Shown here piece after piece: positions 9,320 through 18,501 of a stretch of DNA of 64,000 nt. This DNA comes from Methanosarcina sp. MTP4 (GTDB lineage Archaea; Halobacteriota; Methanosarcinia; Methanosarcinales; Methanosarcinaceae), in NCBI RefSeq assembly GCF_000970045.1, contig NZ_CP009505.1:2666001-2730000 (forward strand), given 5' to 3'. The notes under the pieces are model-generated. The model made no database searches. It saw only the letters and a program-made list of their open reading frames with translations, and had not been told where the DNA came from. Numbering within the stretch: position 1 is the stretch's first letter; each line of letters starts with the position of its first letter. A program made the translations under genes and the position numbers.

Positions 9320-9616
9320 TTAATTGTATTTCTGCGGTTTCAGGTGCTGAGGCAGGGACAGAACTTCCTTCATAGCGTTGCCGCTGCGGACCTGGAGCAG
9401 ATATGCTCTTCCGCGCTGCCCGACAATCTTGCCGGTAGAACCCTGAAACTTGGCATTGGGCATGCCCTTCTGGACACTCGGGTCAATATCGATGTGGACC
9501 ATCTGCCCTTCGTCGAACTTCTGGATTACCTTGATTACAGGGGAGATTCCCCTCTCACGAATTGTCTTTTTTAACTTGTACCTTGTGCAACGTCTCTCAC
9601 CGTGGGAATTTGTCAT
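9320..9616 (-). CDS. rpl21e: 50S ribosomal protein L21e
   Basis: 98 aa, full length for archaeal L21e. Family signatures are [20 protein letters not shown] near the N-terminus and [20 protein letters not shown] in the SH3-like core. It is a structural protein of the large ribosomal subunit found in archaea and eukaryotes. ATG at 9616 is preceded on its strand by AAAGGAGGAAC, an excellent Shine-Dalgarno. It lies upstream of rpoF on the same strand, 268 bp downstream of Pus10. Confidence 0.97.
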   Translation of the reverse strand: MTNSHGERRCTRYKLKKTIRERGISPVIKVIQKFDEGQMVHIDIDPSVQKGMPNAKFQGSTGKIVGQRGRAYLLQVRSGNAMKEVLSLPQHLKPQKYN

Positions 9617-9734
9617 CGCATGTTCCTCCTTTAGAATGCTCGATTAATGTCAATTCTCTCTAATAAGATCTTCTATCTAATAAGATAAATATTATTTAAA
9701 TAAACCTGCCATACCGTGAAAATTTGGTCGGATG

Positions 9735-9890
9735 CAAGTTCGATTCAGATGTGACCCCGATTCAGCCATTGCCCGATACAGATATATGAGTCTGATTCGA
9801 ACATCTGGTCTGATTCAGATATGAATCCGATTCGGCTATAAAGCCGGAGTCAGATATAAACTTGATTCAAACATCTGGTCGGGTTCAGAT
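9735..9890. repeat. Degenerate GATTCAGATATGA repeats
   Basis: Seven or more imperfect copies of a 12-18 bp phrase around GATTCAGATATGA and GATTCGAACATCTGGTC in the L21e/Pus10 spacer, running into the 3' end of Pus10. This is a decayed tandem array. Confidence 0.6.
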
Positions 9891-11180
9891 ATCGACGTTG
9901 ATTACGTCAAGCTCTTCCACATGCGCAGGGAATCCTAAAAGCCCGCTGAGGCTTGGGTTTGTCCTGCCCTCGTCCCCTGAGACCAGCTCTTTCACGTAGA
10001 GCCCGCCTTCGCAGTGCACCGTGATAAAAGCATAGCCGGAATCGGTAAGCTCTTTAAGTTCCATTTCATGCACGCGCCTTTTCCGGATCAGATCGGCCCT
10101 TCGGTGCGCAACACGCGTGGGGGTTTGCTGGGCTATCTCAGTGCCACTTAGAGTTTCGAGGCAGGATTTAAGCTTTTCCTCTGAAACAGGCTCTTTAAAT
10201 GTAACTTTAAGCTTATAAGCTTTATCCGCCTTTGAGTTTTTCAGGGTTTCAATCATGCCCTTTGCAACGAATTTCAGGTCCCTTACCTCGACTTTTCCTG
10301 CTGCCTGCTCGTTAATCTCCGCCATCAGTTCCTCAAGGTCTGCCGAGCGTTTTTTCGGGGATTTTGCTTCCACCACAAAAGGCCTTCCGCTCCCGAGCAT
10401 CAGGGCGTCGATATCCTCCCTGCCCGAACCGTGGAAAGCCGTATCCACAGCCAGGAAAGCTTCCACCACAGGGTCCTTGATCAGTTCGTCCACGGATTCG
10501 GGGTACTGCTTGCCCGTGAAATCGCAGATCTCGCAGCCTTTTCCCCGACATTTCCGGCAGGGCCAGCGGGTCTGTGGGATGCCGCGGACCATTTTCCTGT
10601 ACCTGCCGTAGACATAGACAGACCTGACCTGAAGCTCCAGCTCCTCCTTTGTAAGGTCAAGGGTAATCACTATGTCCGGGTTTTGGAAATCAACGTCCTT
10701 TCCTACCTTTCCAGAGATCAGCTTCCCAACCTCCCTGTTGACTTCGGTCTTCAGCTGCTCGGCATAAGAGGTCCCTGTCTCTGCCCAGAGGATTTCTTCG
10801 TTTTCACTCAGAAGCCCGCTCACCTTCGTACCCACGAGGAAAGTGGAATAATCAATGCCTTCAAGCTGCCTGACCGCTTCATCGGCCCAGGTGTCCAGTT
10901 TCCGGAACAGGTCAAGGCAGACACAACACTGCTCATCCTCGCCTTCGATTCCAAGCGTCTTTCTTGCGTAAGCACTGCAGGAAGCAAGTTCCCTGAGAAG
11001 GGTGTCGTCGTTTTCAGTTTTATAGACACGGTCCCCTTCCAGGGCAAGGGTCAGCTTAACAGCCTGACCCCGCTCCATATTGCTGAGGCCTGTGGATAAT
11101 TTTGCAAACTGGCGGCCCATGCAGTGGTCACAGACAGGGCCTTCCTGAAGTATCTTTTTTGAAATTTCCAGTACATCCAT
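9885..11180 (-). CDS. pus10: tRNA pseudouridine synthase Pus10
   Basis: 431 aa. It makes pseudouridine 54 (and 55) in the T arm of archaeal tRNAs. The N-terminal THUMP-related region has a zinc site (CDHCMGRQF with later CCVC; also CRKCRGKGCEIC). The catalytic region contains GSGREDIDALMLGSGRPF, where the Asp of GREDIDA is the expected nucleophile, then VVEAKSPKKR and near the C-terminus the RADLIRKRRVHEM and GLYVKELVSGDEGRT motifs. It lies 338 bp downstream of TrmY, whose substrate is the pseudouridine that Pus10 makes. Confidence 0.95.
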   Translation of the reverse strand: MDVLEISKKILQEGPVCDHCMGRQFAKLSTGLSNMERGQAVKLTLALEGDRVYKTENDDTLLRELASCSAYARKTLGIEGEDEQCCVCLDLFRKLDTWADEAVRQLEGIDYSTFLVGTKVSGLLSENEEILWAETGTSYAEQLKTEVNREVGKLISGKVGKDVDFQNPDIVITLDLTKEELELQVRSVYVYGRYRKMVRGIPQTRWPCRKCRGKGCEICDFTGKQYPESVDELIKDPVVEAFLAVDTAFHGSGREDIDALMLGSGRPFVVEAKSPKKRSADLEELMAEINEQAAGKVEVRDLKFVAKGMIETLKNSKADKAYKLKVTFKEPVSEEKLKSCLETLSGTEIAQQTPTRVAHRRADLIRKRRVHEMELKELTDSGYAFITVHCEGGLYVKELVSGDEGRTNPSLSGLLGFPAHVEELDVINVDI

Positions 11181-11518
11181 TTGGTTTCACTTTCTTGAGA
11201 GCTCTTTCGGGGTAGCAGGGAAATGAGTAACACGATAAATGATTAGTAAATGATTGGTAAATGATTACACAATAAATGATTACACAATAAATGATTACAC
11301 AATAAATGATTGAAAGATGATCGGTGAATAGGTGGAATTAAAGATAAGGGGTAAATAATCAGGTAAGCGTCTATCCTGATACAGGGAACTGTGATATAAC
11401 GTTTTTTATTCGCCTTCCGAAAAGACAGGCTTTATGGGAGTTTTCACTCCCAGGACCCGCCTGCTTCAGTTTCAGCCCTTCAAGCTGAAACCTTGGGTTC
11501 AACCCAATCGGCTGCAAC
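11181..11518. other. Spacer between TrmY and Pus10 with two repeat types
   Basis: No gene is seen. At about 11243-11310 there are four copies of a 17-bp unit AATGATTACACAATAAA. At about 11460-11540 are several imperfect copies of GGTTCAACCCAATCGGCTGC, extending into the 3' end of TrmY. A TATA box for Pus10 is not obvious. Confidence 0.6.
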
Positions 11519-12160
11519 TTAATTTTCAACCCTGTCGGCTGCACATTCGCTCTCAACGGCAGGCTCGACTTCAGCTTCCAGCCTGTCAAGTTCGTTGTGG
11601 ATAAGGGTTATGCAGTGGTTGGAGTGCAGGGAAATAGGACCCACGGAGATAATTTTCGCTCCTGCCCCAAGGATTTCTTCTTCCTCTTCTTCGGTGACCC
11701 CGGTGTGGTCCCCGAGGATAAAAACAGGGTCCGTAATTTCCCGGGCAACTTCCCTTATATCTGCCCCGTCTTCCCGGAGGTAGAGCAGGGTGCGCCCCTT
11801 AAATTGTTCCAGCAGGGTTTTCAGGTCACCCCTACAGACCCAGACACCTGGTGTGGAACGGACCTCATACTCAGACGCCTCCTTTTTGAGGGCTTTCTGG
11901 ATTAAAGAGCCGCTACTGCGCTCGTCCGGGTTCAGGTACCTCAGGGTCATGCCGTCGAAGCGCACGATTTTCCCGGGATCGGGTTCCCCGAGGAGGAGCA
12001 GGTGTACATTTACGTCTCTTCGCATCCCGAAAGAGAGAAAGAGGGCAGAACTCACACAGCGGCAGAGGATGTCCATCCGACCCGCCGAACCCGGAAGGTC
12101 GTTTAAAGGAAAATCTCCGCTTGTCATTGCCTTGTGCCCTATGATAACGATATCGCGCAT
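11519..12160 (-). CDS. trmY: tRNA (pseudouridine(54)-N1)-methyltransferase TrmY
   Basis: 213 aa, SPOUT-class SAM methyltransferase that converts pseudouridine 54 of tRNA to N1-methylpseudouridine. Recognisable segments are MRDIVIIGHKA, DLPGSAGRMDILCRC, LNPDERSSGSLIQKAL and, in the SPOUT knot, FILGDHTGVTEEEE and ISVGPISLHSNHCITLIHNELD. After that motif the last 20 or so residues (acidic, EVEPAVESECAADRVEN) are extra and are encoded by DNA that forms part of a degenerate repeat. The next gene downstream on this strand is Pus10, the enzyme of the preceding step. Confidence 0.95.
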   Translation of the reverse strand: MRDIVIIGHKAMTSGDFPLNDLPGSAGRMDILCRCVSSALFLSFGMRRDVNVHLLLLGEPDPGKIVRFDGMTLRYLNPDERSSGSLIQKALKKEASEYEVRSTPGVWVCRGDLKTLLEQFKGRTLLYLREDGADIREVAREITDPVFILGDHTGVTEEEEEEILGAGAKIISVGPISLHSNHCITLIHNELDRLEAEVEPAVESECAADRVEN

Positions 12161-12237
12161 GGAGGCACTATATTTACGTAAGGGATATAAAAGATGTATG
12201 CATGTTCACTGGCATAGCCCGGATAAGCTCATACTGG

Positions 12238-12325
12238 ATGAATAAATCAGACTGGAAAAAATAAATCAAACTGGAAAGAATAAATCAGACTGGAAAGAGT
12301 AAATCAAACTGGATGAATAAAACAC
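12238..12325. repeat. 17-18 bp tandem repeat upstream of the phosphoesterase
   Basis: Four to five imperfect copies of CTGGAAAGAATAAATCAAA. It lies between the divergent TrmY and metallophosphoesterase genes. Confidence 0.75.
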
Positions 12326-12375
12326 ACAGAGAACAGTTATAATAATTAAAAATCAAGATCCAGAAAGGGATAAGG

Positions 12376-13035
12376 ATGAAGATACTCGCAATTTCCGACC
12401 CCCACGGGGACTATTCGAAAATGAAAGCAATCATGGAACGGGCAGGAGACTTCGACCTTGCAGTCATCGCAGGAGACCTGACCAATTTCGGCCCCGATGA
12501 GAAGGTCGAAGAACTCATGGAACTGTTCGACAAACCCGTGCTCGCGATTCCAGGGAACTGTGACCAGAAGAGCATTCTGGAAGCCCTGGACGCCTCAAAG
12601 GCGACCAACCTCCACGGAAAAGCCAAACAGATCGGAAAAATCCGATTCATCGGACTCGGAGGCTCGAACCCCACCCCCTTCAACACCCCCTTCGAAATTC
12701 CGGAAGAAGAAATCGAAAGCACCCTTGAAGGAATGGTCTGCTCCGCAGAAGCCGCCGGGAACTGCGGGAAGGTCGTGCTCCTGACCCATGCCCCACCTCA
12801 GGGGACCTGCGACGAAATCCCCTGCGGGCACGTGGGCAGTACTGCCATCCGGAAGTTCCTTGACAGGGTAGACCTTATAGTCTGCGGGCATATCCACGAA
12901 GCCAAAGGTTTAGAAAAGGTCGGAAAAACCACAGTGGTGAACCCCGGAGAAGCCTGCAAGGGCTCCTGCGCCCTGATAACCATTGAGGAAGCCGAAGAGG
13001 ACAAAACCATAGAAGTCGAGCTTATAGAAGTCTGA
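12376..13035 (+). CDS. Calcineurin-like metallophosphoesterase
   Basis: 219 aa. The binuclear-metal motifs are in order: SDPHGD (residues 7-12), AGDLTNFG (about 34-41), GNCD (about 58-61), THAPPQG (about 138) and CGHIHEAKG (about 171-178). Archaeal homologues of this size are phosphodiesterases of unknown physiological substrate. ATG at 12376 is preceded by AAAGGGATAAGG, a usable Shine-Dalgarno. It is monocistronic, divergent from TrmY. Confidence 0.9.
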   Translation: MKILAISDPHGDYSKMKAIMERAGDFDLAVIAGDLTNFGPDEKVEELMELFDKPVLAIPGNCDQKSILEALDASKATNLHGKAKQIGKIRFIGLGGSNPTPFNTPFEIPEEEIESTLEGMVCSAEAAGNCGKVVLLTHAPPQGTCDEIPCGHVGSTAIRKFLDRVDLIVCGHIHEAKGLEKVGKTTVVNPGEACKGSCALITIEEAEEDKTIEVELIEV

Positions 13036-13229
13036 ACCTGCTTCAATCCCGAATCCCTGACCCCCGTTTGCCGGAATATCGGCCGGGCTTTCAGGGATAC
13101 TTTTTTGTTTTATTTACCTCCTGTTTCTACCTGGATTTATCCCTTTATCCCTTGCGGAAATATCAAAAGGGAATGTTTAAAATAAATTAAATTCCAAACT
13201 TTACATATGGAATTTTCTGAGGTTGAACG

Positions 13230-14519
13230 ACGGACGTAATCCAGGATTTTGGGTTTGACCCGGTTTTTATCGATTTCCTCCAAAAATTGGCCATAGCTTT
13301 CCTTATAGGGATACTTATCGGGATCGAAAGGGAACACCGCAGCCAGACTCACGAGATCTTTGCAGGAGTAAGGACCTACAGTATAACCTGCATTACAGGG
13401 ATGCTTACCGCCCTCCTGACAGCCTCAACGGGATCAGGAATCGTGTACATAGCTGCGCTTTTCTTTGCAGCAGTCTGCTGCATAATCACCTACACCAAAA
13501 TCACCATGTACCAGAGGATAGGCGTGACCAGTCCCATCACCCTTTTTTTCATATTCATCCAGGGAGTGCTTGTGGGGTACGGGTACGGCCTCTTTGCAAT
13601 CGTTTCCGCAGTTGTGGTGAGCTTCCTCCTGATACAGAAAAAGCCCCTTCACGAGTTTGCCGGGAACCTAACAAGGGAGGAGCTCCTGAACGCCATGCAG
13701 TTCCTGGCCGTGGCTTTCATCCTTTATCCCGTGATGCCTGAAAAAAAGATTTTCGGGCTTGTAGACCTGAAAACCGCAATCCTGATCGTTGTCCTGGTAT
13801 CCCTGATAAGTTTCCTGAGCTACGTGCTCCTGAGAAAATTCGGGGCAAAAAAGGGGCTCTGTTATTCCGGTTTTCTAGGAGGATTCGTGAACAGCGAAGC
13901 TACCACCGGAGCCCTTGCCGGGATCTCAAAAAAAAGTTCCGGGATGGCAGAACCCGTACTTGTCGGAATATTGCTCTGCAACACCTCAATGCTTATCCGG
14001 AACCTGGTAGTGGCGTTCATAGTTGACCCGAGCGGGAAGACAACCCTTTTAATGTTACCGCCCCAGCTTGCAGTAATCCTCCTCTCAGCCCTCTTTGTGC
14101 TCAGGAAGAACAAAAACCTCTGCCCGATCGGCGCGGAAACCCTTGAGATCAAGTCTCCTTTTTCCCTTGGCCCTGCTTTCAAGTTCGGAGCCGCTTTCAC
14201 CCTGATCCTTATTATAGGCAGCACCGCCAATGAAGTGGCAGGCACTGCCGGGATCTACGCAACCGCCCTCGGGGCTTTTGTCAGCAGCTCGGGGGTAATC
14301 GTATCCATCACCCTGCTTGCCGTAAGCGGGAACATCTCATACATGACCGCAGCAAACACGGCCGTGCTGGCAAGCCTGATCAGCACGGTAAACAAGATCC
14401 TGCTCAGCAAGATATCCGGCTCAAACGAACTGTATTCTATTTCAAAGACAGTTTTCGGGATGATAACCTTCACAGGAGTTGCCGCATTGTTCTTATGGAG
14501 TTATGTAAGCGGCATGTGA
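13230..14519 (+). CDS. MgtC/SapB plus DUF4010 family membrane protein (probable ACG start)
   Basis: About 429 aa with some ten hydrophobic segments. The N-terminal MgtC-like part has the family motif FLIGILIGIEREH and RTYSITCITGML. The C-terminal half is DUF4010-like (FLGGFVNSEATTGALAG, ASSSGVIVSITLLAVSGN-type segments). Its transport or regulatory role is unknown. The first standard start in frame is TTG at 13287, but it truncates the conserved N-terminal helix. In-frame codons continue upstream (DVIQDFGFDPVFIDFLQK) to ACG at 13230-13232, 6 nt after GAGGT, and a TGA at 13224-13226 closes the frame. I therefore place the start at ACG 13230. Confidence 0.8.
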   Translation, partial: TDVIQDFGFDPVFIDFLQKLAIAFLIGILIGIEREHRSQTHEIFAGVRTYSITCITGMLTALLTASTGSGIVYIAALFFAAVCCIITYTKITMYQRIGVTSPITLFFIFIQGVLVGYGYGLFAIVSAVVVSFLLIQKKPLHEFAGNLTREELLNAMQFLAVAFILYPVMPEKKIFGLVDLKTAILIVVLVSLISFLSYVLLRKFGAKKGLCYSGFLGGFVNSEATTGALAGISKKSSGMAEPVLVGILLCNTSMLIRNLVVAFIVDPSGKTTLLMLPPQLAVILLSALFVLRKNKNLCPIGAETLEIKSPFSLGPAFKFGAAFTLILIIGSTANEVAGTAGIYATALGAFVSSSGVIVSITLLAVSGNISYMTAANTAVLASLISTVNKILLSKISGSNELYSISKTVFGMITFTGVAALFLWSYVSGM

Positions 14520-14904
14520 AAAGTAGAATAGAGAGCTAAAAATCTAGTTCCGGAAAGCAAAATCCGGAATTCCACCATGAAATATCTCTTATATACTTGA
14601 ATTATGAATTATGTACTTTAAGCATATTTATGTGTAAGAGCGCACTTACATAACTTATATCATACCTTAACCATATTTTATACCAAACCTTATCAGACTT
14701 CATACCAAACCTTATACCGGACCTTCATACACCAATCTCAAGAAAAGAAAAGGTTGGTTGAAATACGAATAATCAAAGCAACCTCAAAACCTGAAAATTC
14801 ATTCAAGCAAACTCAAAACAAATAGAAACAGAAAAGACACAAAATTCCGGACAAGAGCCAAGCTCCCGGAATTTCCATATAAAATAGACGTGGGGAATTT
14901 ATTG
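14520..14904. other. Intergenic spacer with short repeats
   Basis: No gene is seen. About 14660-14745 contains four imperfect repeats of ATACCAAACCTTAT. The rest is AT-rich and must hold the promoter of the lipoprotein gene. Confidence 0.5.
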
Positions 14905-15471
14905 ATGAAAGCAAAGATCATTGTTTTGCTCCTCGTATTAAGCGCCGTGCTCCTTTCAGGATGTGTGGGAGACGAACAGCCTGCTGAGGAAGAAGAAATC
15001 CCTGAAGAGGAAGTGGCTCCTGAAGAAAACGAAACTTCTGAAGAGGAAATGATTCCTGAAGAAGAAATACCACCAGAAGAAAACGAAACTTCTGAAGAGG
15101 AAATGATTCCTGAAGAAGAAGTAACACCAGAAGAAAACGAAACTTCTGAAGAAGAAGCTCCTGAAGAGGAAGTGACTTCCGAGGGACCAACAATCATAAG
15201 TCCTGAAACTAGTACAAAAACTTACACCGTAAGAATAGAGAACTTCAGAGCTTCCCCTTCAAGCCTTGTGATCGAGGAAGGAGATACCGTTGCTTGGATT
15301 AATTTCCAGGACAGACTCTTCACCCTGGTCAGCGAAGAAGGACTTTTTGAGAATAAAAACCTGGTATACAGGCGCAGCTACCCTTATACCTTTGAAGAAG
15401 CTGGCACCTATAACTTCAGCGTCCTCGGGCAGGGTAGGATGGACGTTACCATAACCGTAGAAGAGCCCTGA
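14905..15471 (+). CDS. Acidic lipoprotein with cupredoxin-like domain
   Basis: 188 aa. The signal peptide MKAKIIVLLLVLSAVLLSGC ends in a lipobox (LLSGC), so the mature protein is probably lipid-anchored outside the cell. Residues about 22-95 are an acidic stalk of repeated EEEMIPEEE and PEENETSEEE blocks, from a 36-54 bp DNA repeat. The last 90 residues (TYTVRIENFRASPSSLVIEEG, then DTVAWINFQDRLFTL and FEEAGTYNFSVLGQG) look like a plastocyanin or cupredoxin fold, but the usual Cys and His copper ligands are absent, so it probably does not bind copper in the standard way. ATG at 14905 fits GTGGGGA about 8 nt upstream; GTG at 14890 is an alternative. Confidence 0.75.
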   Translation: MKAKIIVLLLVLSAVLLSGCVGDEQPAEEEEIPEEEVAPEENETSEEEMIPEEEIPPEENETSEEEMIPEEEVTPEENETSEEEAPEEEVTSEGPTIISPETSTKTYTVRIENFRASPSSLVIEEGDTVAWINFQDRLFTLVSEEGLFENKNLVYRRSYPYTFEEAGTYNFSVLGQGRMDVTITVEEP

Positions 15472-15997
15472 AAAGGAAACAGCTCTCCGGAATATTTTCC
15501 AGACCCCAAAAAACATTACTTTTAACCGGAAGCACAGGAAATATATTCCAGCCACCTAACTGAAATTCAACCGGAAGGGGGTAAATCCTCTTCCAAAAAA
15601 ATCTTTTTTTGATTATCCCTGATTACTCACACATCTGTTTTTAAATGTGAGATGACCGGTTCCATTGTCCGGACCAGGATATCTGGAAATTTTCTGATCT
15701 CATTTGAAATATATTCACGAAAATGTTATTATTTATAAAAGGCTTATATTAAATGGGAGTAAAGGAAAGGAACTGCCAGAGAAAGGGGGTGTGATTAAAT
15801 CAGATAATTGGATCAAAACAACTTGATCCGGATTCAAAAACTGATGTACTATCCCTTTCAAATCTCCAATGAAAAACTTTCAGGACATCAAACTAACAAC
15901 CTTTCAGGCCCCCTCAACGGGAATTCTTCAAATTCCCTGCCCAGAAGAGCTGAAAAAAATCAATCCGGATGCGTAATTCCGGTTTGTTCGGGCAGCT
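15472..15997. other. Intergenic spacer upstream of Trm1
   Basis: No gene is supported. A TATA-like element ATTTATAAAAGG occurs near 15730-15741, with a purine-rich GAAAGGGGGTGTG at about 15781-15793 that is not followed by a sensible reading frame. A frame at 15808-16005 overlaps the Trm1 start and has no coding character. Confidence 0.4.
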
Positions 15998-17212
15998 ATG
16001 GATAAAAATGACCATTACTGTAAAATACGATATCAAAGAATAGCATTGCAGATGACCCTTAAAACAATTATGGAAGGCACGACAGGGGTTTCAGTCCCAG
16101 TCCCGCCTCAGGATGCGGCCTTCCCTCCCTCTGCAGCACCGGTATTTTATAACCCGGAGATGGAACTCAACCGCGACATCAATGTTGCAGCAACTGCAGC
16201 TTTCGTGGACAGACTGCTCGGAAAGAGGGATATGCAAAGGGAAGAGGTCCGTTACGTGGATGCCTTTTCCGCATCGGGAATCAGGGGGCTCCGGGTCGCA
16301 GGGGAAGTAGGAATCCACGCTACCCTGAACGACTGGAGCCAGGAGGCATTTGAGCTCATTCAGCAGAACATCAAACTCAACGGGCTGGAGGAAAAAGCAG
16401 AGGGATGCCGGAAGAATGCAAACGTACTGCTCCACGAGCAGAGATTCCACATCGTGGACATCGACCCCTTCGGGACCCCCTCTCCCTTTCTGGACGCGGC
16501 TTCCTCATCGGTCATGAACCTGCTTTCGGTTACGGCAACTGATACCGCACCTCTTTGCGGAGCCCACCTGAATTCGGGAATCAGGAAGTATGCGGCCGTG
16601 CCCCTTAACACGGAATTCCACAGTGAGATGGGAATGCGGGTCCTGCTCGGGTCCTGCGCCCGGGAACTTGCAAAACACGAAAAATCAATGGACCCCCTGC
16701 TCTCCCATGTCACCCGGCACTACGTCCGCAGTTACCTTGAAGTGCGTCAGGGAGCAAAACAGGCGGACAGAACCCTTAAATCCGTAGGCTTCCTCGCCCA
16801 CTGTCCGAAATGCGGTTTCAGGCAACCCGTAGAAGGACTGGCCGTGCACATCGACCGGGAATGCCCTGTCTGCGGGGCCGGCACGAATATTGCAGGTCCG
16901 CTCTGGCTCGGCCCCTTGAGGGAGCCTGCATTTTGCAATGAGGTGCTTGCCGAAATGGAAAAGCGCCCTCTCAGGACAAAAGAAAAAGCCATGAAGATAA
17001 TCAGCTTCTGCAGAGACGAACTCGACATACCAATGTTCTACGACCAGCACGTAATCTGCAAGGAACTGGGAGTTTCGGCTACAGGCATCGAAGGTTTTCT
17101 CGAAGCCCTGAGAGCAAACGGGTTTGAAGCCTCACGTACCCATTTCAGCGGAACTTCATTCAAGACGGACGCCACGCTTCCGGAAATTAAGGAAATAATC
17201 CGTTCCCTGTAA
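15998..17212 (+). CDS. trm1: tRNA (guanine(26)-N2)-dimethyltransferase Trm1
   Basis: 404 aa. It dimethylates N2 of G26 at the junction of the D and anticodon stems. Visible motifs are [28 protein letters not shown] (SAM site) and the catalytic [17 protein letters not shown] four-cysteine zinc site (CPKCGF and CPVCGA) lies about residues 268-295. ATG at 15998 is the longest start; the conserved region begins around [14 protein letters not shown], so ATG at 16051 or 16069 may be used. The gene is on its own between long spacers. Confidence 0.93.
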   Translation: MDKNDHYCKIRYQRIALQMTLKTIMEGTTGVSVPVPPQDAAFPPSAAPVFYNPEMELNRDINVAATAAFVDRLLGKRDMQREEVRYVDAFSASGIRGLRVAGEVGIHATLNDWSQEAFELIQQNIKLNGLEEKAEGCRKNANVLLHEQRFHIVDIDPFGTPSPFLDAASSSVMNLLSVTATDTAPLCGAHLNSGIRKYAAVPLNTEFHSEMGMRVLLGSCARELAKHEKSMDPLLSHVTRHYVRSYLEVRQGAKQADRTLKSVGFLAHCPKCGFRQPVEGLAVHIDRECPVCGAGTNIAGPLWLGPLREPAFCNEVLAEMEKRPLRTKEKAMKIISFCRDELDIPMFYDQHVICKELGVSATGIEGFLEALRANGFEASRTHFSGTSFKTDATLPEIKEIIRSL

Positions 17213-17498
17213 AAAATCTCAAAAATTTCAAGCATCCAAAAAGCCTGAAACCCTCTCAAAAGTCCAAAAACTTAAAACTTCAAAAAAGTCCAAAAATCTC
17301 AAAAGTTTCAGGAGAGCTCAAAAATCTTAAAAGATTCAGGAAAGCTGAAGCTCAGAGAAAAATAAGGAAGATAAAATCAAAACGAAGTATTAGAAGATTA
17401 ACTGTCAAAATATTATGCAAAAATTATTAAATGATAAAAAATATTTGGGTCTGTAAGATCCAGAGGCAACCCGCCATAAGGCACTCCAATGTGATATT
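17213..17498. other. Spacer with CAAAAATCTC-type repeats
   Basis: No gene is seen. About 17215-17350 contains degenerate repeats of AAAAATCTCAAAAGTTTCA and AAAAGTCCAAAAA. A TATA-like AAAAAATATTTGG lies near 17437-17449, about 55 bp before the next start. Confidence 0.45.
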
Positions 17499-18155
17499 AT
17501 GTCCGACGATGATGCAGAAAAATTGTTTTTGCAGGAAAAACCCACTCTTGCACTGCTTATTATAGGCTCGATGGAAAAGACCTACGCCTCCGTGATTTCA
17601 AAAGAGATAGATTCCACTTTTGCCCATACCACGAGGATCCTCACCAAAATGGAACAGTGCGGACTTATCAGATTCACATTCGAGGGGCGGATCAAATTTG
17701 TTGAACTTACGGAATACGGAAAGGATGTCGAAATCGCCCTCAAGGAGTTCCGGAATGTCATCCGGGAAGCAGCCCCCCCGGAAGAAGCCGAAGAAGCCGG
17801 AGAAGCCGGAGAAGCGGCAGCTGCGGGGAGCGTTAGAGAAGGAAGCGCCGAGTATGCGGCTGGAAAAGCGGCAGAAGAAGCAGGAGAAGCCGAAAAAATA
17901 AAGGAACTCGACACGATAAATAAGGAAATCCTAGAGAAAATCAGGAACTTCAGGGAAAAAATCAAGAACATCCACCGGGAAGCTCTGGAACAGGGAGACA
18001 GCAGGGATATGATTTCCCGAAAGCTGGGCCCCTACAGCCGGGACATCAAAAAACTCAGGAACATGATTGAAACAGCTGAAAGCCCCATTGATGAAATTGT
18101 TACGGGATCCCTGGAAGAAAGTTCCAGCCTCCTTGAATCTTACCTTAAACGTTGA
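17499..18155 (+). CDS. Winged-helix protein with C-terminal coiled coil
   Basis: 218 aa. The N-terminal 90 residues read as a MarR/PhiH1-type winged helix: TLALLIIGSMEKTYASVISKE, then AHTTRILTKMEQCGLIRF (recognition helix) and the wing FEGRIKFVELTEYG. An Ala/Glu-rich low-complexity linker follows (EEAEEAGEAGEAAAA-type, residues about 95-130). The remainder is a charged helical region. It may be a transcription regulator, but archaeal proteins of this type also act in chromatin or recombination. Target unknown. The neighbours are Trm1 and DUF2110 without operon spacing. Confidence 0.75.
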   Translation: MSDDDAEKLFLQEKPTLALLIIGSMEKTYASVISKEIDSTFAHTTRILTKMEQCGLIRFTFEGRIKFVELTEYGKDVEIALKEFRNVIREAAPPEEAEEAGEAGEAAAAGSVREGSAEYAAGKAAEEAGEAEKIKELDTINKEILEKIRNFREKIKNIHREALEQGDSRDMISRKLGPYSRDIKKLRNMIETAESPIDEIVTGSLEESSSLLESYLKR

Positions 18156-18501
18156 TTACTAGATTTGAGTACCTTAAACGTATGATACCTTTAAACATAG
18201 GTACCTTAAAAGTAGATCCTTAAAAGTAGATCCTTAAAAGTAGATACTTTAAACGTATGATACCTTAAACGTATGATACCTTAAACATTGAAATCCACAT
18301 CATAAATTAATAAAAGCCCCGAAGGTTGAAACTCAACTTCACAAACGACACCCAGCTTTAACATTGGAATACATTGCACTTTTGGTACCCGCCTTATACG
18401 TTTATATCCAGCTTTAGCATTCATACTCTCCTTAAAATCGGGAACCATTTTCATTTAACTCAACGGAATTTAAAATTCAAAGTTGATACGGCAGGAAGAA
18501 C
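18156..18501. repeat. Intergenic array of ACCTTAAACGTATGAT-type repeats
   Basis: About 18165-18290 holds eight imperfect copies of a 13-17 bp phrase (TACCTTAAACGTATGA, CCTTAAAAGTAGAT). The following 200 bp up to DUF2110 has no apparent structure apart from CAGCTTTA phrases repeated at about 18352 and 18410. Confidence 0.7.
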
